A stretch of 64,000 bases of DNA from Bathynomus jamesi (GCA_023014485.1 JAJOZX010005615.1:245498-309497), one strand, 5' to 3'. Numbered from the stretch's first letter, positions 34,978 through 47,259 are shown. Notes: a model not told the origin generated them from the sequence alone. Numbers and translations are program-made.

Positions 34978-36447
34978 CAGTGGTTCCCAAACTGTGTTCC
35001 GTGGAACCCCAGGGTTCCACGGAGGTTTAACAAGGGTTCCGTGACACGTTTTCTAATCAGTCTAATCAGGTCTTAATATTAAGGTCTAATTAAGGTCCTA
35101 ATATTTATACATAATTTTACCTTGTGGCTTTTTGTTAAATAATATTTTATATTCTCAGTCTGACTTGAAATGGTACCATCGTGGATTTGGGATCACTAAA
35201 TATTTTTCGCTAAAATTAAAATCTGCTAAGTATATGTAAATAAATTTTCGCTACTCGGCTACTGCAAAAGTGTAATTTGGCAGATTTTAGTTTTAACGAT
35301 TTTATAAAAGACTCATATAAATTCTGTCATAGTATTTAAAATTTGTCAAATTATTTATGACAAATTTTAATATATATATTTTACGCGTGAGAATTTAACT
35401 GTAATTAATTTTGAGCAATATGTTTTCGCTAAAATTAAAATTTTATAAGTTGCCAGTTGATTTGATGTGCACTTGTTTCGTAATTAATTGTGAACCAATC
35501 AGTATAACTATAGCCGTTGGCGTGGTGCACTGTCAAGTTAATTTCTGATAGGCTTTATTTACTTAAGTGTTCAGTGTAAAATTTTGTAGTGTGTTCATCA
35601 CTAAAATCTGTAACCGACTTTTTTAGCATAATTTTGGAAAAATGGAGAAATGGTTGAAATGCTATAGGTCTACTTTAAAAGAAAAAACATCTGGAAGTGA
35701 AAACGAACGAACGGAATCGCCTACCGAAAATGAAAGCTATATAAAACTATATAAAGCTATATAAACTTTGGATTTATGCCTATTGGAAATTTAAATGATC
35801 CTGACGGCTAATGTGTTGAATGTAATCAAGTATTAGCAAACAGTAGCTTGAATCCTGCAAAGTTAAAGCGGCATTTGGAAACTAAGCATCCACATTTAAA
35901 GGAAAAACACAGTGATTATTTCAAAAGGAAGCGAGACGAATTACAAAAGACAGTTAGCACACTCAAATCATTTGCTTACTCAAACAATAAAAATGCACTT
36001 GAAGCCTCATATCGTGTCAGCTATCGCATTGCTAGGGCCGGCGAAGCACACACAATTGCAGAATCATTAATAAAAGGGTGTGTGGAGGATATAGTGACAT
36101 GTATGTTGGATGAAAAATATAGTAAACTTACAGAAACTGTTCTTTTGTCAGACAACAGAGTCTCTCGTCGCATTAAGGATATAGCTAGCGATTGCGAAAC
36201 AATATTAGTGAACCGGTTAAAAAGCAGCCCTGTTAGTTTTTCTATTCAACTTGATGAATCAAGGGATTAGAAGGATTAGCTGTATTGCTCGTATTTGTAC
36301 GTTACGTTTATGAAGAGTCTGTGCAGGAAGACCTGTTGTTATGCTAATCCATTGAAACAACAACGACAGGCCAGGATATATTTACTATCTTCAATAACTA
36401 CATGCAAAAACATGATATCAGATGGGAGCTCTGCAAAAACGTATGTA

Positions 36448-37825
36448 CGGGGCTCTAATAAACCTTAGCCCCCCCGCCCATGGCCTAAACCATTAGAGGT
36501 ACAGTAAAATTAAACATACCTTACAAAAGAGATTTTTATCCTGCATTTAATGAGAAACAATTAAAACTTGGTGTTCCCGCCATTGGCTTCCAAGACAGCC
36601 TGAATTCGCTTTGGGTAGCTTGCCAAAAGTGACGTGAATAGATCTTGATCGTTACGCAAATTTGCTAAAACAGTTTCAATGTGTTGCGTCATTGTACCCT
36701 TCGAAAATCGATTTGCTGCAGGTTCTTGAAACAAGAGACATTCAACTTTGTTCTTTATAACTGATCCAATGTGTTCACAGACGTTCAGGTCAGGAGAATT
36801 TCCTGGCCATTCTTCATTTCCAAAGAAATCGATCTCATGGTTCCGCAACAACTGTTGAGTGGCTAATGCCTTAAAGCAGGGGGCCTTATCGTGCAGAAGT
36901 GTGACCTGATCGACATCCATAACATTGTTTGGGTTTCTTAGAAAAGGAATGACATGCTGGGATAGAATAATATCACGAAAATACTCTCCATCACAACTCT
37001 GACCAGTTGGCTTCAGCACCCACATGAGCTTCTTCTTTGCAGTGAACAAAACAAACACACCAACACAGTCTGGACTTTTTAATAATTCGCGATAATGTTC
37101 ATTGTCATCGATTTCATCGGGTGTTGTGGCCCACACTCGATCATTTTCGTAGTTAGGCCGACGTGTTACGTAAACAAAGAATTCATCAGAGACAGCTAAA
37201 TGCATGAAATCATCCACATCTCAATCTTCAAGATAATGGGCAAACCACATTCTGTCATCGATGTTAAGTTGAGTTTTTCTTGGCTTTGGAAGTTCATGCC
37301 AAGGCTTTAAACCTTGCCTATGACGGTACAGTCGAATGATCTCACCACTAACGATCTTTCCTCTCAACATTTCGATCTCTCTAGAAAGTTTAGCACAGCT
37401 GTTTTTCCGCTTACGCGTACCGCTTTCAATGATGTCCTTTGTTTCCTGAGAGAGTGGCAAATTTGGGCGCCCAGATTTGGTTGTATCCATTTCACATTCA
37501 TCCAAAGTTTTATTCCAATTTCTTTTGACGAAGTCCTCACTTCTTCGCAACTTTTTGGCAACCCATGAACGTGTTATAAAGGTGGCTCCAGCATCACGAG
37601 CTTCCCAAAATGTTATTGCTCGTATGCGATCTATCACACGTTGCCTCTCCGAATCACCAATTAATTAAGAAGCCATTATATTATCACTTTATCAGCTAGA
37701 GTAATTTTAATACCTGCAATAAATAAAGAATTTTATATATTTTTATAATCACTAAAAACTATTTCGATATAAGTAAATATGTAAGCTGCAAATGGGGGGG
37801 GGGGCTAAGGTTTTTTGGAACCCCT
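36448..37825 (-). mobile_element. Nearly intact Tc1/mariner-family element, TA duplication
   Basis: Termini CGGGGCTCTAATAAACCTTA and complement AGGGGTTCCAAAAAACCTTA, followed in both by a run of C then CAT; TA outside (36446-36447, 37826-37827). Length 1,378 bp, almost all occupied by a transposase gene on the minus strand. It lies inside the Buster-like transposase gene. Confidence 0.85.
36561..37637 (-). pseudogene. Tc1/mariner transposase (DD37E-like spacing) with one in-frame TGA
   Basis: About 358 codons in a single frame, broken only by a TGA at 37218-37220. N-terminus: two helix-turn-helix units (GATFITRSWVAKKLRR, then KSGRPNLPLSQETKDI). First catalytic Asp in LAVSDEFFVY, second in LLHDKAPCF, Glu in SPDLNVCEHIG; I count 37 residues between the last two. 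The length is right for the family. A single lesion suggests recent insertion. The stop could be read through or be a recent mutation; with no start before it in the second half, the copy is probably inactive. Confidence 0.8.
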
Positions 37826-38953
37826 TACAGACGGCGCAAAGGCGATGACAGGTAAAATTAAGGGTGCACTAGCTCTCATAAAAAATGTTGCACCTGATGT
37901 GGAAGGTAGACATTGCTGTCTTCATCGAGAAGCATTAGCGGTGAAAGGGATGCCAGAAGAACTGGAAACTGTTCTGGATGAAGTAGTTAAGGTTGTTAAT
38001 TTCATTAAAGCCAGGCCTCTTAATACTCGACTGTTTTCTGCTTTGTGCAAGGAAATAGATTCGACACATACTGCCCTATTATTACATACTGAGGTGCGTT
38101 GGTTGACTCGAGGCAAAATACTTTCACGTGTCTATGAATTGCGAGATGAGATTCGACTATTTCTGCTGGACCATCAGTTTTCTCTGTCTTCTAAATTCAA
38201 TAATGAAGATTGGCTTAAGAAGCTAGCCTATCTTGTTGACATATTTTTTAAATTAAATGAACTGAACCTATCAATACAAGGTCCCAACACCCACATTTTG
38301 ATTGTTGATGACAAAATTGAATCATTTCTTCGAAAAGTTGAACTTTGGATTGATTGCTCAAGGGAAAGCAGCATTGAATGCTTTGCAAATCTACATACAT
38401 TTTTGGATAAGAATGGCCTGATATTTGACGAAACCATGAAAGTTTGTATAATTCAACACTTGCAACAATTGCGAAATTCATTAAGAAAGTATTTTCCAAA
38501 GTCGCAAGATTCACTCACTTAGCTGCGCAACCCATTTATTGATTCGAATATTTTGAAACAACAAAATCTTCCAATAAATGAAAAAGAGCAGCTAATTGAT
38601 ATTTCAACTGATCTGACACTCAAAACAACTTTTGATAAGGATTCTTTGTTGTCTTTCTGGATAAAGCTTTTAAATCCATCTCCCGATCTTAAAAAACGAG
38701 CATTGAAGAAGCTCCTCCCCTTTGTATCAACTTAAGTTATATGTGTGAGGCTGGATTTTCTCGATATATGTATAGCGACCAAAAATAAGTACGTAATAAG
38801 TTGGATGCGGCAGTGGATATGCGCCTACAGCTGACGAACATCAAACCAAATTTCCAAAAACTCTGCTGCACTAAACAAGCACATAAATCACACTAAAGTA
38901 CGCCAGTAAGGTATATAAGTTTTGTTGCTCAATAAATATTTTACAGCTCTAAG

Positions 38954-38956
<3 letters not shown>

Positions 38957-38999
<43 letters not shown>
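38957..38999. repeat. (TA)n microsatellite
   Basis: About 20 TA units between the Buster-like element and the next hAT fragment. Confidence 0.9.
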
Positions 39000-39531
39000 C
39001 TAAGTAGTTTTTCCAGTAATCTACTTGTAACTAATTACTTTGCTGAACGACTACCTTTTACTTGTAATTGATTAAAAATTTAGCAATAGTAATTACATTT
39101 TACTTCATTACTTTTGTAAAAAAGCTATACAATTACTTTTTTCTATTTTTCTTTTATTTTTTTCAGATCTCCCAAGGCTGTTTATTCTCCAATCCCATAT
39201 TACTGATAATAATGGAGCAGTGTTGCCATATGTATTTTAATCCAGGAATTTTGGCCCAAAATCTACGAATTTTTTTTCCAGTCAACGTCTGGCATTAGGC
39301 TGGCAAGTGACAACACTGTGCAAACGTCAGCTCAGTCAGCCTTAGCAATATATAATTAATCCAGAGAAATAATTTCTACTTTATACTTTTAGTTACTTTT
39401 CAGACATCAGTAATTTTTACTTTTAGTCGATTACTTAGTTAAGCTAGTAATTTTACTTCTACTTCATTACTATTTTCGGCAAGTAATTCTACTTTCTCAA
39501 TTATGAAATCTTAGTAATTTTCCCACCACTG
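39000..39531. mobile_element. hAT-type non-autonomous element, right part
   Basis: Many dispersed AGTAATTACTTTT-like units (39010-39130 and 39390-39500) and a right end that complements to CAGTGGTGGGAAAATTACTA, a familiar hAT terminus. The left end is not seen and may be lost in the (TA)n. No ORF. Confidence 0.5.
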
Positions 39532-40285
39532 CACGAGTGTTTACTGATGAATTTGAGGTGTTTGTTGTATCTCCCTTCAGCCATCTTGCTTCTCTACTTT
39601 TGAGAATTTTTTTTCGATGAATTTTTTGCGGACTTACACAATCTACCTTGGGAAATTGATTTTTCATGCTGTGCTGTATTTACCACTTGGAAGTGTTTTA
39701 TTAATTGAAGTTGAGCCCCAGGTTTAACTTTTTTGGGATTCGATTTTCTTCGCTGAAAATGAAGTTGCCGACTAATTTGTCGCAGGGCCGTTCAATTGCT
39801 CGTGGTGCATTATCGCCTTTTGGTACCTTTTCATAGAAGCCGACTAAACCTTTCTGTGGTTTTGGTTACTGTCATTTGGATTTGGCAACTTCTTGGTTGT
39901 TTTATGGTCGGGCATGGATCTCTCATGGTGTCCACGAATTTTAGGAAAATCATGTTTAGATCCGTAGAAGAAATAAATGTTTATACCGCATTTGCATGTC
40001 TGATATATATATATATTCATATGTGTGTGTAAACCATCTACTTTTATTCTCGTATAAGATATAACTTTATCCATTATTCTGTTTCGAACTTTAGAGCTTT
40101 ATTAATTTTTACGGCTACTCTACTTCGATGCGTTCATAAATAATACTTTTTGGCATCATTTTTCTTATTCCATTATAAAGATCTTCACATGAAAACGAAC
40201 AATTTATCTATTGGCTATTGTATAGAAGATTGTTCATCCTACACCTGAAATATTACCTCGTGAAAAGTTTGTAAATAAGTGAGAG

Positions 40286-40338
<53 letters not shown>

Positions 40339-41560
40339 ACAAGGACAAGAGGAAGGTCAAAGACCTTTCAGTCCACTCGGGGAGGTTCCTGTTATTAAAG
40401 TGGTTTATTTTTAACCTATTCTAGCAGTATTTTAAAATGAATAGAAACATATAAGGCTCTCTCCCCACCCTCCGCTACCTCCTCGCCAGAGGCGGGTACG
40501 GAAAAAGGTTGAAAAAATACCTTAACCCTGAAAAAGTAGCAAAAGAAATTTACAGGAAAGAGGAGAATATATAAGCTAGCTTTACAATTACGCTATGCAC
40601 ACAGAGATCGTACACTAGCTAGTACCGCTGTATAAAGTAACCAACAATTTACCTGTGCCACTCGCACATCAACTATCTGGTATCGTCACAAAAACCTCGA
40701 ACATGGGGGTTTTCATTTTATGCAAAATATTTACATCTCTATTTACCGAGGTATCGGTCCAACGAAGACCCCATGACCCATTTCAGGCTAGACCCAAAAG
40801 GATTAAGAGAGAGGTAATGGTTAAACTCTCCATGTCTACACCCATGTACGCACAAAACCATCACGCCAGCAAAGTGATGAAATGCTTCAATAGGAAAGTG
40901 GTGGAAACACGACTTAAGAAGAGAAATCAGATTTTCCACACCATGCCCTATCCCGTCATGTGCATCCAGCCACCCAAGAGAAAGATACATTTTTTATTTT
41001 TTTTTTCTGTTCGTTATGAAATTGTGTTTCTACAAAAAAATTTCTACTCTTTTTAGACATGTCAACAAGGCAGGCAGGTGTGTGAGCTGTTTTCTGTAAA
41101 TGGATATCTATCATGTGGATTGTGGATGTCTTTCAACTCTTTGAATGTCACCGAGTTTCAACTTGGGTCTTCCGCCGTGAAAGGTGTTTATGCACCAAGT
41201 GATATATGGAGTCGTTTATACTTCGCGGTGTTATCCACCACGAGAGTAGATAACATTTCTTTCCGGTGAGAAATATCAGTGTGAGGACCCTGTATCTACA
41301 CCAGTGTACTTGTCCCTTATGGAGAATGAAGGTGTTTCGTGGATGATCACCGTTGTTGCTACGGCGAATTCAAAAGTCTCCCACTTAGAGGTGTTTATGA
41401 GGCAAGTGATAAAAAAAAAAGAGTTGCTCGATGGTTGATCATGCTATGCGAGGCAGAATCAACCAGAGACGTCTCTCCAAAGTGAGGGGAGAATTAAGCG
41501 TAGGAGGAAGAGTTTAAACAAACTCTCACAGGGTTACGTTATAATATTATTTTCTTTAAT
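39532..41560. other. Non-coding stretch, two kilobases
   Basis: Contains a (GA)n at 40290-40336 and, at 41185 and 41390, two copies of AGGTGTTTATG(C/A) followed by (A/G)CCAAGTGATA-like sequence. ORFs at 40655-41056 and 40739-40990 overlap each other on opposite strands and I recognise neither. I see no gene. Confidence 0.35.
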
Positions 41561-41589
41561 TATATTATATGTGAGGACAATCTTAAACC

Positions 41590-41785
41590 CCGAGTGTATT
41601 CAGAACCTTGTCCAACCTATTTTTAAACATATTACACTTTGGTTTGAAACAGCCTCCGAAGGAAGTTGGTTCCAGATATTAACTATTTTATAGGAGAAGA
41701 AATTACCACAGATGGAGGTACTAAATGTTTTAAGTTCCAATTTAAAACCATTATTTCTTGTCGGATTGTTATTAAATTAGAATAA
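41590..41785 (-). pseudogene. CR1-like LINE, extreme C-terminus of ORF2
   Basis: Minus strand reads NNGFKLELKTFSTSICGNFF, then VNIWNQLPSEAV and, after one frame change, KNRLDKVLNTLGV before a stop. The pattern (FF-x-x-x-(I/V)-x-x-x-WN-x-LP, then FK-x-x-LD) is the tail of CR1/L2-type reverse transcriptase ORFs. A 5'-truncated copy. Confidence 0.65.
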
Positions 41786-41849
41786 TTTCCTGTCGTCTAC
41801 ACTGTCTCTTCCATTCAGCATCTTGAAAACTTAAAGAAGCTGACCTCAC

Positions 41850-41851
<2 letters not shown>

Positions 41852-41907
<56 letters not shown>
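41852..41907. repeat. (GA)n microsatellite
   Basis: About 27 AG units. Confidence 0.9.
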
Positions 41908-41908
<1 letters not shown>

Positions 41909-42087
41909 TTTTATGATGCATTGTGGTTAGGTTCTTCCATAATAATTGAAAAATTCGGAATATTCCTTTTGTTAGATAAAGGATTTTAAGTTCTAAGCTT
42001 CTATTTAAAGTGAAGTAATCATGTAACGAAAGCTATGCAAAACAAGTGTATTATATTCCTTATAGGATATTTTAAGGCTACGTCTTA

Positions 42088-42290
42088 GCCAATGTCGTAT
42101 CACCGCTTCCCATCGATCAGTGAAATTAACTGACATTGGGTCTGGTTAATAGTTGGATGGAGGACCGTCTTCTGCGTTCAGATTATGTACCGACCCGTGG
42201 TTCGGATCCCCGTAAAGCTGTAGGTCCCCTCCGTCATATGACCTCAGATGTTGCGAAGGAGGTTAAACAAAACCAATCAAACACCAACAA
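42088..42290 (+). mobile_element. SINE with 5S rRNA-derived head, 7-bp TSD
   Basis: 42088-42180 follows the order of 5S rRNA: CACCGCTTCCCATCGATCAG, TGAAATTAACTGACATTGGG and the internal promoter region TGGTTAATAGTTGGATGGAGG. An unrelated body (GACCCGTGGTTCGGATCCCC to GGAGGTTAAAC) and an A/C-rich tail follow. Exact direct repeats CGTCTTA lie at 42081-42087 and 42291-42297. Transcription would be by RNA polymerase III, with mobilisation by a LINE. This is a SINE3-like arrangement; the body has no partner I can identify in this window. Confidence 0.75.
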
Positions 42291-42429
42291 CGTCTTAAAT
42301 TTATAAATTTCAATGAAATAAAGAGCTGTATTTGATTTCAGTTTCAAAATGTACCTGCTAATTAATTCACAGAAGTACATTTAAAACCTTTGTTGATGGT
42401 TTGAATAATAGAAGAATTCGTGCATATAT

Positions 42430-42505
42430 AAACTGGGGATGTGCCAGATAGTAATTTTGCCAAATAGCAAAACCGGATATCCGATAATACCGGATAGTGC
42501 TTTTA
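42430..42505. mobile_element. hAT terminal fragment
   Basis: GGGGATGTGCCAGATAG followed by CCGGATATCCGATAATACC is a degenerate version of the end of the hAT at 29687. The rest of the element is not seen. 42506-43242 is AT-rich and shows no gene. Confidence 0.5.
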
Positions 42506-43242
42506 TTTAGAAATAAAAAGATACACATTTGCTCCTCAAAATACTTGTATAGAGTATCAGAAATTACGAAACACTGGTATTTCTAGTGATAGAAAAATTG
42601 CTAAAAAAATTTATGCTGCTGTTTCCATATTTTTGCCTTTGTTAATTATTATTTTTTTATATATAGTTAATCACACCAACAGTAAAATGATTTGTTTCAC
42701 ATGAAAGTTTTGTTTGACAAGTTAGCAGTTTTCAACATTAGAATGTTAAGACTAATTTAAACATCTATGTCATATATTGCATATTAACTAAATAAATACC
42801 ATACCATATATAAAGCAGAATCACAATAGGGTTGTCATTATTTAAACAGACCTTCTTGTGTCTATTGTGTCAGTGATTGTGTTGCGTGTTTATGTCTCTG
42901 ATTAGTTTTTTATAGCTATCCCTGATAACACCATTTTCTATATTGAGTATTCAGGAAAGAAAATGAGGGCTGCGGCTGGCTGAAATGACATCACAAAATT
43001 GAAATCTATCACAATGGCTTAAAGTTGTATTGTGAATTAAATCATGTAGTTCGTTATATATTTCACTTTTGTTCATTATTATTATTAGTATGATATATGT
43101 GGAGATTAATTTAGCTGATTGTTAATTTTGCTATGTTATCTCTCAAATTAAAATATACTGAATTTTAAAAGCGAAATATTGGTTGGTTACACGCCCAGAA
43201 AGAAATTAGTATAAAAAAGTTGCCCGTTGAATTTAATATTTC

Positions 43243-43506
43243 GGATCACCTGAAGATCAGAGCCCCCAGCCTCAATTACCAAACTCCTACAACTCTAATT
43301 TCACCTCTTATAACGTCAACAACAACAACAACAACAATTACCAAATGATATCTTCGTTAAAACTAACGAAAATATCACGACCTAACCTAACCCAATCGTC
43401 AAGGGCGTACAGTTGACCTAACCGGGCATTCAATTTAATTTATTATTATACTTGATTGTAAAGTAAAAAACAAGAATACATGGGGGCCGTGATCTTCAGG
43501 TGATCC
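43243..43506. mobile_element. Palindromic MITE, TIR GGATCACCTGAAGATCAG, 8-bp TSD
   Basis: Target duplication AATATTTC at 43235-43242 and 43507-43514. Termini equal those of the MITE at 25524. The interior holds a half-copy of the hairpin (AACGAAAATATCACGACC to GTACAGTTGACCTAACCGGG) and an (AAC)n run at 43316-43336. Non-coding. Confidence 0.85.
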
Positions 43507-44186
43507 AATATTTCTAAGATTAAAATATTTGACTGTTCCACCTACTGCAGCTCAGTTTAATCAGAAAGACCTTATAGTGCAGCAGGGACAATCTGTTCAC
43601 TAACAGAAATCGTTTATCTTCTGAAAATACGAAAAAGCTGCTTTTCATCATGAAAATTTTAAAATTTTAAAATTCCAATACTAGTTATTAATTGGAAAAT
43701 ATCATCATCTTTTTTTCATTTGAAAAATAAGAAGTTTTCTTCTTAATTTACTAGAATTTATTTGGATCTTGTGGGTTATAACCCATCATTTACTTCATTT
43801 TTTCATATAATACAACAACCCACAAGATCCAGTTTTTCTTTTGTAGAATTTAAATCTGAATCTATTTTCTTCTATAGTATTTCTTGTGCAAATTGATATT
43901 AACGGAGATATAAGCAATTTTTGGATCGATTAAAATTGACCCTGCAGGTCGATTTTGATACGAGAATAGGTTTTTCTGGTGTATTTTGGTGTGTTTTATT
44001 CAAATCTGACGTTCATTTTTTTGTGCAAATGAATTATTGAATGCCCGGGTAGGCTAATTGAATGCCGGTTAGGTCAATTGTACGCCCTTGATGATTGGTT
44101 AGGTTGTCGTGATATTTTCGTTAGTTCGGTTAAGTTGTGATATTTTCATTTAAACTAACGAAAATATCACGACAACCTAACAAATA

Positions 44187-47076
44187 GGCCAGGTCAAAAT
44201 TTTATATTGAAAAGGTACATATTGTGAGGGGTTTGAATGGAAGACAGGAACCCCCTCATAAATTATTTTCGCTGTTTAAAACCTCCTACCCCTGGCACAA
44301 TTTTTCATTTTTTGACCTATATTGAGGAATATTCCATTTATACGAGACTTACTCTACATTCAGGTTTTTTGATGACATAAATCTTTATTAACGTATATTT
44401 TATTTAATAATGTACAGTATTAGAAAAATTAATTAAGTACAACAATATATTCAGAAGAAAAAATTAGAGGCACAATAAATGTGCTAAAATTCAATTCACT
44501 TTTTCATTGTTCCTTATCACATCAAAAGGGAAGAAATTTTCAATATCATTAGGAAAATTTATTTCATATGTTTCTTACTCATTCCATTGGGCCTTCCATT
44601 TAAACTTGGGCCAGTTTTCGCCTTCATTCTAATGAGTTTAAGATAAACTTTTGACGGGTGTCATATCCTATTCTTTCCTGACATGCTTTTGTTACTAGGT
44701 TCACTGCCCTTTCCACACTTTGACTGTGGCATGGAAAAGAAACTATCTCCAGTGGCTTACATCGAGCCTGTAGTAGCTCATCGTCACTAAAATTGTTTAG
44801 CAGCGGTGGAGGAGTAATGATCTCTTTTTGTCAATCGATCATCTCGGTGTAGTCAAAAGACTGGAAATTGAGGGTTCGAGGCAACTCAAAGTTTCTGGTA
44901 CCTGAAAATCCTGTTCTTGAAAAGATGATTTTCTGAATAGCTTGCAAAGTGGGCAAAGTGGGCAAAGTAGGCGTTATTCTTTAATACTGGTTCTATGATT
45001 GATCTATGTTGCTCATCTAAATTTCGAAGCAAGTACATTAAATGCCAAAAGTTATATGCACCATCAGTTGCATTAGGATGAGATTTTATCCAAAACCACC
45101 CTGGAGCATAGAACTGCATATTAATCTTGACTATATCTTGAAGGATTTTATCGGGATTTGGCGTTGAGATATATAATCGAAGGACCCTGTTGGCTAGAGT
45201 TAGTCAGCGAGCATGGTGAAGGGTACCTGGGGATCGAGTTGACAGATCTTCAGAAATGTCTCCAGTTTGCACTGCCAGACACATATCATAGAGATATCTT
45301 TGATCACTGCTTAGCTCCTTCACAACATTTGCTGGAATTTCTTTAATGTTTCCCTTTACGCGAGAATATTTGACTACCTCCAATTTTGTTAAATCTGTTT
45401 TCAGTTTATTCCCAGTTGAACCCACAAAAGTATTTGGACCTGTTGTTTTACCATCAATGGCTTTGTAGACGTGCATCAAAGGCAGGTCATTCAAATGCAA
45501 GAGGCGCACCAACCACTGCACTGGTCTGTTAAGATGAATTTCAACCAGTTTTATGGCTCCACCAATTTTTCCTGTATTTACAGGAATACCATCACACAGT
45601 AAAGCTTTGATAGTATCTGTGCTGTTCGAGTCTGTAATAATAGTTATCAACTCTTCTGCTATGCAGCGAGCAGTTCCATTATCTGGTGTGACATGGTCTA
45701 CATAGATGCTTCCAGGTTCTTTCACAATAACATAGTGTTCTTTTTTTATCTTTCCACTTTTAGTTAATGTGTTATCTTTCCTTCCATCAAATCCAAAGCC
45801 CTCCATCTTCAGATTTTCGGATTTAGACCTAAAAGTATTTGTTTCACCCATGCGATTTCTTTCTCTTTCTAATTTCTTTCTGTCAAGCATGTTGGTGTGG
45901 TTAAGGATCCCCATATCTTTTAAAGCTGCATTGACTATTGCAGCTGCAGCTCCATAACTTACACGATAACGATCTGCTGTTAATGCTAGGTTTTTATAGG
46001 AGTGCCTGTTCTGAATATTCTCAGTCAATTCTAATTCGGTCTCATAATCTATCATACATCCTGACTCTCTGAATCTACATCCATGTCTTCTTCGGTATTT
46101 TCTATAAATTCCGATGGTAAAACATTGTTGGCTTCAGTCATTTCTTCTTGTGCTTTTAGTTGACGGTTTTGTGCTTCTTGGGCTCTTGCTAAAGATCTCT
46201 TCTTTGTTGAACTAGCTATGCGATCAATGGGTCCTAACTGATTTTGTCTTTGTTTTTGACTCACAAAAGACTCCCATTCTGCCATTGGTATTTTATCCTT
46301 ACACCTGCAAGATTTCATATCAATTCCCTTATCATACCATTCACAAGAAGATATATCAAACATTTCATCATACTAAGCTACTTTTAAGGCAAAACTTTCA
46401 TTTCTTCGATGTAACGGCACCTTGTTCATTCATTAGCAGTTGCTGATCCTTTTGATTTAGCTTTTTCACGACGGCGCACAAAAAGGTAGTGTCTCACAAC
46501 ATCTGCTTTTGAAGGAGTCATGGCTGCTGGGAATTCCGTAGGATATCCAAAGGCTGCATTTGAGGACTTGCTTCTAGTAGTCGTAGTTTATATTCAGAAG
46601 TAAAATCAAATTATATGTAATTTATAATTTATGATAATTCAAATTATAATTAAAGCAAACGCAAATTATTTCTATTTATCTGAAAAATTATTTCTATTTA
46701 TCTGAAACATGAAAATATCAAGCATTAAACAAACAACTTATCATGTAACATATAACAACATTAAACATATGCAAATATGAAGGTAAAAAAGGGAGGGGGA
46801 TGTGATTGGGGTAATAAGGTAGCGCATGCTTGATTTTTTAATATTTTCTTAAAGTGATAAAAAAAAACCTTCTCACATAGTGTAGTTTTTAAGAAATAAA
46901 TTTTTTTCTATTTAAATATATGCAAATATGAGGGTAAAAAAGTGTGGGGGTATGTGCTAGGGGTAGCAAGGGTAGCACATGCTTGATATTTTAGTATTTT
47001 GTTGAGATGATAAAATGAAACTTCTCACATAGTGTACTTTTTAAGAAATAAAAAAATTCCCATTTTCGACCCGGCC
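44187..47076 (-). mobile_element. TA-flanked DNA transposon, copy III, both ends present
   Basis: TIRs GGCCAGGTCAAAAT (left) and GGCCGGGTCGAAAAT (right, complemented), TA outside at 44185-44186 and 47077-47078. Length 2,890 bp. Two subterminal direct repeats on the right side (46770-46880 and 46915-47040: GCAAATATGA(A/G)GGTAAAAAAG, TAGC(G/A)CATGCTTGAT, CTTCTCACATAGTGTA) look like binding-site arrays. This is the best-bounded copy of the family. Confidence 0.75.
44575..46521 (-). pseudogene. Putative DDE transposase of TA-flanked family, copy III
   Basis: Longest intact run is 46055-45204 (283 codons): VSYGAAAAIVNAALKDM, GFGFDGRKDNTLTKSGK, EHYVIVKEPGS, VDHVTPDNGTARCIAEEL, CDGIPVNTGKIGG, then WLVRLLHLNDLP, where the CxxH Cys is Arg and the next Glu is Asp compared with copy II, and RSPGTLHHAR. 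The N-terminal exon-like part (46521-46363) matches copy II except for a deletion of about 125 bp just after SKGSATAN. The C-terminal part has a 12-bp direct triplication (GGGCAAAGT near 44950) and ends at 44575. Stops and frameshifts inactivate it. Confidence 0.6.
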
Positions 47077-47259
47077 TACTAACCAATCATCAAGGGTGTA
47101 CAGTTCACCTAACTGGGCATTCAATAATTCATTTGCACAAGAAATGAAGGTCAGATTTGAATAAAACACACCAAAATACACTAGAAAAACCTCTTCTCAT
47201 ATCAAAATCGACCCGCAAGGGTAAAACGAATAATTACCACCATACTATTTCAGCGTGTG

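Larger units (their letters stand above)
35642..38895 (+). pseudogene. Buster/ZBED5-like hAT transposase, interrupted by mariner
   Basis: Opens at MEKWLKCYRSTLKEK (35642). A BED finger is read across a frame change and a TAA: GFMPIGNLND, CVECNQVLANSS, NPAKLKRHLETKH. The middle has SYRIARAGEAHTIAESLI and FSIQLDESRD (first catalytic block). The mariner insertion falls exactly in the second block: WELCKNVC on the left and DGAKAMTGK on the right are joined in frame over one TA. Then CCLHREALAVK (CxxH), WLTRGKILSRVYELR and near the end CEAGFS with KNKYRNKLDAAVDMRLQL in mixed frames. Several stops, non-functional. Confidence 0.75.
34978..38956 (+). mobile_element. Buster-like hAT, right end not found, split by a mariner
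   Basis: The left end CAGTGGTTCCCAAACTGTG is a classic hAT terminus of the Buster/ZBED5 type. The transposase gene reads to about 38895. No matching right TIR is visible before the (TA)n at 38957, so the right end is lost or replaced. The 36448-37825 mariner is a later insertion. Confidence 0.65.

Noticed and set aside
40655..41056. 133-codon ORF and opposite 83-codon ORF
   Set aside because: Mutually overlapping, no recognisable motif, ends in low-complexity codons; insufficient support.
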